A DNA stretch of 64,000 nt from Agapanthus africanus (taxonomy: Eukaryota; Streptophyta; Magnoliopsida; Asparagales; Amaryllidaceae), in the NCBI GenBank assembly GCA_030015575.1, contig CM057338.1, positions 310,003,827-310,067,826 on the forward strand. The letters are read 5' to 3'. Position numbers and translations under genes: made by a program. Below are positions 57,270-64,000 of the stretch, in pieces (within the stretch, counting starts at the first letter, position 1; each line of letters begins with the position of its first letter). The notes beneath the pieces are model-generated. The model was not told where the DNA came from. It made no database searches and worked only from the letters and a program-made list of their open reading frames with translations.

Positions 57270-60200
57270 ATGAGGATATAAATCAACGATGTCCCTCGCG
57301 ACACGTCAAAATCATAGAATCTGGGTGTCCAACATCGACGCCCAAAAACATCATGAAACCCATGTCCAACATTGACACATAAATCCTCATATCTCGGGCT
57401 CCGTCAGTCCGGATCGGCCCACGGGCTCCGTCAGTCCGGATCGGCCCATATCATCTCTCGACTCCGGTCGGTATCCTACGGATATCCGCTGAGCCCAAAT
57501 ACTATCACCGGTAGGTAGTAGTCCCTCTTCCAGGCTCATCGTCATCCACATGAAATCTCTCTCTCGTCCTGGGGTACCGTACCGGGTCCACCATGTACCC
57601 GCAAACGGAATCATCCGTCTCCTCGAATCGGGTTTCACATATCACACGCCTCAGAACCGAGAAAACGCATAGTGGACGCACTGAAATATCATATCAAGAG
57701 AAACCGGGTTTTTAAAATTATACATGATTTCTTTTGAAGAAGCCACGGTTCTCAAATCCAGAAATCTCACGAAAACAGCATATCTCAATGCGTAAAATCA
57801 TAAAGCATGATGTATGCGACATATGATAGAATTGTAAGTATATCCGTATATCATGCAACATAGAACAGTAATATGCACATATCGAGGGAAAAACGCTCTT
57901 TTAAATGAATGCAGTTTTTAAAATATATCATGCGGTTCCCAAATCTCCAAAATCGAATGCAATATCGTATAAAGGTGCATATGTATATATACGCAAGTAT
58001 GGACGTATAAATGTGTATGTCCGCAGGTATGGTGTACAATATGTATGTACGCAAATATGGTGTACAATATGTATGTGCGCAAGTATGGTGTACAATATGT
58101 ATGTGCGCAAGTATGGTGTACAAGATGTATGTACGCAAGTATGGCGTACAACATGTATGTACGCAAGTATGGTGTACAATATGTATGTATCCCAATATGG
58201 ATGTACAAGTGGTATATACGCAATTATGAGTGTACAATATGTATGCGCGCCAATATGGATGTACAAGTGGTATATACGCACGTATGTTATGCGAAGAGTC
58301 ATATCATGATGCAGCAATCCTACTGTGTAGTGACATGGCAATTGTCGATGATGAAGTGTGTGAACCTACAATCTGTGTACGTGTAATATACGCATCATCG
58401 ATAATGGTGCAGGTGTACTATCACAGGTATATGTAATGCAATGTGAATAACATGAATGCGGCATAAGGTAAATCATATGCAAATGCTGACGGGTATACAT
58501 ATCTAACATGACCGATTCGGTGAATCTATCAATCGGCATCCAGCCTTACAATATCGCGTACGGTACAATGCATTGTACGGCATCCTCTAGTCAAGGGTAA
58601 GGATCAATCATCAAGTCAAACTCATCACGCACGGAAAATCATCGTACGGCGGCATTAAGCTATCAGGAATCCTATCAACTATAAGACGAGGAGGGTACGG
58701 ACCTAACATCACGTACGGCTAACACTCACGATTCACAACACATATAAATATCTCTAAATACCTATGTCCCAGGTCACATCCGCAATAATCTCATATCAGG
58801 AGACTGGCAGGGTATAAATCATCTCAATCGACTCGCATCCGTATACCAACATATCATCAAATCACATATCACATCGACTTATCTTTTCATCGCATTTATC
58901 TCCCATATCAAGTCAATTTTTACCAAAACATTCTACCTCTACCTTAAGCATAAGTATCTAATCTAACATACACACCCGAACCGTACAAACAATTTTTGAA
59001 AGATGCGTATCGTAGTTTTGAAAGTAGGGGCTACGGTGTTTTTAAAGAAAAGATATCATTTGAAAATCCGTAACATCTCTTAAGGTATCTGGTTAAAAGA
59101 TGCAAACGATTCTTCAGTTTGGAAATAGGTATGGTTCGGATGACACACCTACGTCGACTATCTAGTTCTATAGTACCTTAAACGACGATATCGTCAAATA
59201 TCATCCTCAAGTTCCGTCATCATATACTGGTCATATCATATCACTTCTAACTATCTTTAGTTTCTAATATGGTTCTCTAACAACCTTATAACTCTATCTA
59301 TAGTATCCTATTAAAGGTTTCATTAATCATAATCCTTATATATAAATCGTTTTCAATCAAAGTTTGCGGGGGGGCTATACGCCATCCACCCGACTTCCCT
59401 CAAAGATATAGATTTACTCACATTGGTCTTCGCTTGCCGAAGTCGATGACGCCCCGCTCCGTCGTCTCGGAATCCATGCGAAGGTACCTTTAATATCAAC
59501 ACAATCGCAATCGCTTTTAAAATCAAGTTCTGAAATCCAAAACGGCACACGGATCGCCTATAGGTTACAACTTATAGCCCACGTATGCAAAACCAACAAA
59601 TTACCCATAGTCGTTGATGTACAAACATCCAACAACCAAAAACAAACCCAAAAAGAAAAAATCAAACATTCCAAAATATGGAAAAATATAGCCAAAAGCA
59701 CTCTAATATGCTCCCAGATTTTGACTCAGGCCAAAAGGAGTTACACAAACAAGTCTAGGGTGTAGTACAAGGTGTATATGACCTACTGAACCAACCTAGA
59801 CCCCTACCCTCACCAATTGGCCGGCCACAAGGCCTGAATTTCCGACGAGCTCGGTTCCAGTGACTCCAATGGGGTTCGTCTGGTCAGTGTGGTCTCCTAG
59901 TGCCCTAATTTGGTCCCTGGAGTTGTTTTCTTAACTCAGAAAGTCCCCGGGTTGCTCCAGATTACCCTGCACACCCTATATCCTTACAAAACCGGCATGG
60001 ACAAAATCCTAAATCTGTATTTTGGTTTCTATACTAAATTCCAGGTCTTAAACAGCCACTCAACAGCCACTCAATCATCACCAATCCACAATTTCACTCA
60101 AACCCTCACTAGGATTTCTAAGTATCACCAATCCATCACTAAACGAACTCTAAACATAAAAAAAGCTAGGAAAACTTGAAACTAAACTAATGGAAGAAAT

Positions 60201-60888
60201 TATACCTCATGGATATCACTTAAGAAAACCCTAGAAGTCCCAAGTCATCAAGATCCAACTTTCTTGGTCCAATGTGTAGAGAAAGAGATGGTGATTAATT
60301 TTTGTGAAGGGAGTATAAGGTTTTGGGGATTATTTGGAGATGGATCTAGGGTTAGAAGTAGAGGAAGATGAGGGTGAGGGAGATGAAGAAGGAGAAGAAA
60401 ATGATGGGGTCAAACAATTTTGGCAGCAGCCCCCTCTCTCTCACTTATTCTCATACTCTCTCTCTCTCCAATCATTCACCTTTTTAACCCTTTTTTATTT
60501 CTTTATCTTTTCTCTTTTAAATTTCAAAACCAAATCACATAATGCTCATAAAACAACACAAATGCAACAACATGTAACCAAATGTAATATGACATGGTGC
60601 ACTAACCATGTAAAACTGTAGAAACACGGATTTGGCTTAATTGCGATTAGCAGTGCACTAATCGGATTTTTATCCAAACTGCATATAATAAATTTTAAAA
60701 ATACCAAATCTTTTAAATATATTATTAAATGAATAAATCATTTTAATTTCCATTTATTTCATAATTATTGGTATATATTTATACCCTTTTTCGAAAACCC
60801 TAATTTCGCAAATCGGGCAGTTTTCGGGAAAAATATTATTTTAATATTAAATTCCAAAAATAATATTTTATATTTTCTGAAATGTTAC
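57270..60888 (-). other. D, right segment without genes
   Basis: Apart from the minisatellite I see no gene. There is a GGCCGGCC palindrome at about 59818, CT-rich DNA near 60430-60480 and an AT-rich end (60650-60888). Confidence 0.5.
57995..58290. repeat. 28-bp minisatellite in D
   Basis: Six clear consecutive 28-bp units from 58027 to 58194 (start points 58027, 58055, 58083, 58111, 58139, 58167), consensus GTATGGTGTACAATATGTAT then GTACGCAA, with a diverged unit before and a 58-bp two-step repeat after (about 58190-58290). Because 28 is not a multiple of three and the unit has few stop triplets, several frames on both strands stay open for 100 codons or more; these are not genes. Confidence 0.92.
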
Positions 60889-60893
60889 ACTTG

Positions 60894-62861
60894 ACTACCT
60901 AGATTATGATGCGGATCATACTAATGGGACAAAGGTAGTCCGAGAGTACATCCTTTAATGACCCTAGTCGTGGGTGTATCGAGACGGGGCATCGATATAC
61001 CAGAGTAGACTAGCGTATAGCTTCTCGACCCATATAGATGGGCGATGGATGATCCCATATCCATTGGTGTTTGATATCAGAGATGGTATATGGGTGCTCA
61101 GTGGAGACTGGGTACACTGGACGGACTCGCCGAGAACTCCTATATGGTATTATACCTCACGTCAGATGGCAGTTCTCTGGTGACTGGTATAGGTTAGTCT
61201 GTCGACCCGAGATCGTCATAGAGTCTTGTGTGATTCCCATTGTGCTTTGATTTCCACCTTACCACGTTCAAGAGAACGTGCAAAACGGTGGTTTTTGGGT
61301 ACAGTCCCGAGTCACATGGAGGCAATGAGCGATAGGAGGGGATTTCGTCTCTCCCGGTATTGGGGGTTGATGTTGCACTGTGCTCGATTGGCCATAACAG
61401 GAAGTTCCTGGCCAGGGCTGTTTATGAGATTTACTGGTAAGTGTTATCAGTAGTTTCTCGACCCGTTATGAGCCTCACATCGGCATGACTTATCAAGCTA
61501 TTGGGGTCTGACGTTTACCACTCCCAGGCGAGATATGCGATATATCAGACGAAAAGACCGGACTGTACGGTAGTGTTACTGATTGGATTCGCAGGAGTTT
61601 GAGCAGGCATGCTTGTTGATCTTCTGATCACTCAATACCTGGGTGGTCGTTATGTTTAGCAGACCGCTTGCGTCTTATGGGTGTTTGATATGATCATCAC
61701 CTACTGCCGGCGTATTGACGAGTCTTTAGAGTCCTACAGAGAGCTTTCCTGGTTCATGCGAAACGGAGTAGGAGCACATATGTGATATGTGCGGGTCCGA
61801 GATTAATGCGCGTATATGATACCGCATTTCTCACGATATGTGACATCGGTCGGTTATATGTGATATAGCCGAGTTATCGGATCAAGTGTTGATTCGATAA
61901 GTTATTACATTTGATATTACTAGGTTGTATGTGATATAGCCGGATTATTAAATCAAGTGTTGATTTTATAATTTAATGTATAATTGTATATTTGATATAC
62001 TAGATTATTAACTAATATTAGCTCACTTAAACATTTCTTTTTCTCACTTGTGTGCATTAGTTTTGTGTCATGCTTGATGCCACATACTTCATGGGTGTAT
62101 GAGACTAACACTATACTAATAATAATGTTAAGGTTTTATTTATTTAAAGTAAATCAAAATTAATGGAATTAAGTCACATAGTTGAAGCTTGTAGAAGCTT
62201 GTGGAACCATTGACCAAATCCACTCTTTTTGTTTTACTTGTAGATATTTATTAACCTAACCATTATTGTTAGCCATGGTTTATTCTCTACATGGGTTAGT
62301 GTATGACACTAACTCACCCATGGTTGTTATTATCACCTAATGAGTTCATTCTCATTCTTTACTTGTTCTTGTTCTTCTTCCTCATGAGAAAAGCTCACTA
62401 GCTTTTCTTAAGGAGAGAAAATATTGTGAGAAAAATAAATTTAAAGTGAGCACATTTCCTACTTCATCATCCTCAACTATATTAGCTATTTAGTCTAGGG
62501 TGTTTGCTTCACTAATCCACAAATTATTGAAGAGGTAGCATGAGCTTGAGTCTCCTCGATGTAGATCATCTTCGGGCTCGAAGACTTCGAACAAGCTTGT
62601 TCATTTCTCCAAGGGAACCCATACTAGAGTTCGGGAGATCACTACTCGCAGCGAAGGGACTACTACACAGAGCTTTTGAAGTGAAGGACCGGTCTACAAA
62701 GGTTGTATTCCTAGTTCACTTAGTTGTAAAGTAGTTTACATATCGTTTCGTCGCATTTTCTAGTAAAGATTCTTTGGTTAGGGTTTGCTAGAATGTCAAA
62801 TTTTTGAAATTGGCATGGATGATGCCTTCCAGACCTTGTTGCCGTGCTAGGAAATCATACA
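60894..62861 (+). repeat. C LTR, second part
   Basis: 1968 bp, making about 2158 bp with the first part. It is homologous to the G LTR and ends AATCATACA. Confidence 0.88.
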
Positions 62862-62862
62862 G

Positions 62863-62875
62863 TGGTATCAAAGCC
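62863..62875 (+). other. Primer binding site after the C LTR
   Basis: TGGTATCAAAGCC, one base off the tRNA-iMet complement, one base after the LTR. Confidence 0.88.
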
Positions 62876-64000
62876 ATGCTAGAGAATTAGACGATAGATG
62901 TAGGATTACGAAACCGAAAAAACTCCGAAACTTGAAACCATAAGACCTAGTTTCTGTCGATTTTCAAAAGGGCTCTAAAATTTTTTTAAACAAGAACAGA
63001 ATGGTGTATGAGATACAACATGAACACTGCTAAAATTTGGTCCAATTTCACCCTGAAGTGGCCGGCCACATCACCCAAAAATCTGAGCTCCTCAGGTCAA
63101 TTTTGGGTTTTTGACTTCAACTTTTGGTGGTGTTCCTGTCTCTGGGTTTTAGTGTTTCAGGTGTTGTTTGTTTTTGCTAGAATTGTATGTGATATTAATT
63201 TTCTATATAGGCAACTCGGACTGTTTCGTATTCATAATTCTAATCTTTGTTTCGGGTATATTAGACGGTGATAAAAAGTTCGAACGGATATCAATAACCC
63301 ATTTCTTCCCTCGCTGGAAATTTTCCAAATGTTGGATTTTTCCAAGTTTAAAATATTCAGAAAATCATGCAGGTGATTCTGTGGACCCTCTAGAAGAATG
63401 AAACCCTAACTCAATTCTGTGACCGTCAGAACCGCCATCAAACCTTAGGGTTTGTGGTAGTTTAGCGGTACCATAGGTGGGGCATTAGTTGACCCTTCTA
63501 CGGCTGGTTCATAGGTGTTGTGGCATGTACTGGGTATCTTTTTTTAAACTCCGCTCAAGTGTTGAGCTCTTTGGGAAATTTTGGGTGTTTGTTTATTCGA
63601 TCGGAAAGTTTAACATCGTTTAATTATCTGAGATTGTGATACAATAATTGGAATCTATTTAGTTGCGTGCAAGTTTAACATTTCGGTCTTGGGTGAAATC
63701 GGGAATCTTGTTGATTACCCGATTTTTTTTGAAAAGTGTTTTCATAGTTGAGACCTGAATGTAAGATTTGCATTGTTAGGCATGAAATCCAGAATATATG
63801 ATATTCCGAGTTTATGATGTCTAAGCGCAGTGACGATTCTAATTGTTGTAGTTTTTCACTTTCTTTTCTGCAACCATAAGTGTAATATGTGGTGTATCGC
63901 CGGTTTTTTTGCTATATGTCAACGACAATTGGGATACGCATATTTACTTACGTTGATGACATGAGATGTATGTGTTGCTATGATATGTTATATTGGATCG
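62876..64000 (+). other. Leader of the copy following the C LTR
   Basis: No coding region is supported. At 63058-63069 lies GTGGCCGGCCAC, at the distance from the primer site where the other leaders carry the CCGCGG hairpin. The end of the window is still within the leader. Confidence 0.7.
63058..63069 (+). repeat. 12-bp palindrome in the leader after the C LTR
   Basis: Perfect palindrome GTGGCCGGCCAC, starting 195 nt after the primer site start. It is followed at about 63087-63101 by a small inverted repeat CTGAGCTCCTCAG. Confidence 0.75.

Larger units (their letters stand above)
53018..60888 (-). mobile_element. Element D: noncoding gypsy-type LTR sequence, probably a solo LTR, split by E
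   Basis: The minus strand begins near TGTAACATTTCAG at the right and ends in CGGGTCGTGA(CA) at the left, a form common to long plant Ty3/gypsy LTRs. ACTTG lies on both sides of it in element C. Without E it is about 4.5 kb. I found no primer site, no repeated ends inside it and no retroviral domain, so a large solo LTR or a noncoding derivative is the best reading. Superfamily is inferred from the termini alone. Confidence 0.55.
60894..64000 (+). mobile_element. Element C, right segment: LTR remainder followed by another copy's leader
   Basis: From 60894 the LTR begun at 32328 continues to 62861. Instead of a target duplication and foreign DNA, a primer site and leader follow, continuing to the window end; the last 60 bases match the G leader (about 3230-3290, minus). 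The arrangement is therefore internal region, LTR, internal region, as in tandem arrays made by unequal recombination between LTRs. Confidence 0.8.

Noticed and set aside
57851-58386. Overlapping open frames of 100-137 codons on both strands with His/Tyr- or Tyr/Val-rich repeats.
   Set aside because: They are produced by the 28-bp minisatellite, which cycles through all frames; no start context or family match.
60334-60621. Acidic Glu-rich frame near the end of D.
   Set aside because: It comes from GA-rich DNA complementary to a CT-rich tract typical of these LTRs; the rest of the frame is low complexity.
53018-60888. D as a Helitron or DNA transposon.
   Set aside because: A 5-bp duplication and TGTAAC/GTGACA-type ends fit an LTR better; no CTRR end or terminal inverted repeats were seen.

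Overview
The window is nuclear DNA of a flowering plant and consists, as far as I can read it, entirely of LTR retrotransposons nested inside one another. No host gene, rRNA, tRNA or CRISPR array is supported. The plant assignment rests on the element types: Ty1/copia elements with about 2.0-2.2 kb LTRs and a tRNA-iMet primer site whose proteins resemble the Angela/BARE lineage, Athila-like Ty3/gypsy gag-protease remnants with a tRNA-Asp primer site, and long noncoding gypsy-type LTRs. The species cannot be named from the sequence.

I use letters for the elements. Left arm: G (minus, 1-6854, continues off the left edge) is a gag-deleted copia element inserted in I (minus, 6855-11970), an Athila-like element. 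I lies inside H (plus, 11971-28183), another copy of the same Athila-like family. H also carries F (plus, 12529-22638), a complete copia-type element with decayed coding DNA and TSD GTAGA. H interrupts C (plus, from 28184), a gag-deleted copia element. Right arm: the LTR at the 3' side of C starts at 32328 and is split at 32517 by D (minus, 53018-60888). D is itself split by a solo LTR, E (53955-57269, TSD ATGAG). B (minus, 32519-53013, TSD CTTGT) sits exactly at the C/D junction. A (plus, 37168-47290, TSD ACTCC) is inserted in the integrase region of B. C's LTR resumes at 60894, ends at 62861, and is followed by a primer site and leader of a further copy, so C is part of a tandem LTR array.

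A is the only element that looks functional: an uninterrupted 1316-residue Gag-Pol, primer site, polypurine tract, and two 2041-bp LTRs with a single difference. B is a close relative in opposite orientation with a one-base deletion in gag. C, G and F lack most or all of gag and have broken pol, yet keep LTRs, primer sites, a purine tract and leader signals, so they look like non-autonomous partners of an A-like helper. H and I keep a broken gag and protease and show no reverse transcriptase.

The most unusual observations concern the leaders. A GC-rich palindromic hairpin built on CCGCGGAACC/CCGCGGATCC lies about 200-240 nt downstream of the primer site in four copia elements, and in looser form in the unrelated Athila-like element; a different 12-bp palindrome occupies the same position in a fifth copia leader. 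All five Angela-like leaders covering the region also carry three interspersed copies of a roughly 20-nt repeat with constant spacing; the three copies mostly match within an element but differ between elements. Further points are WRKY-core (TTGAC) clusters in the A and B LTRs and an unidentified tandem duplication replacing gag in F.
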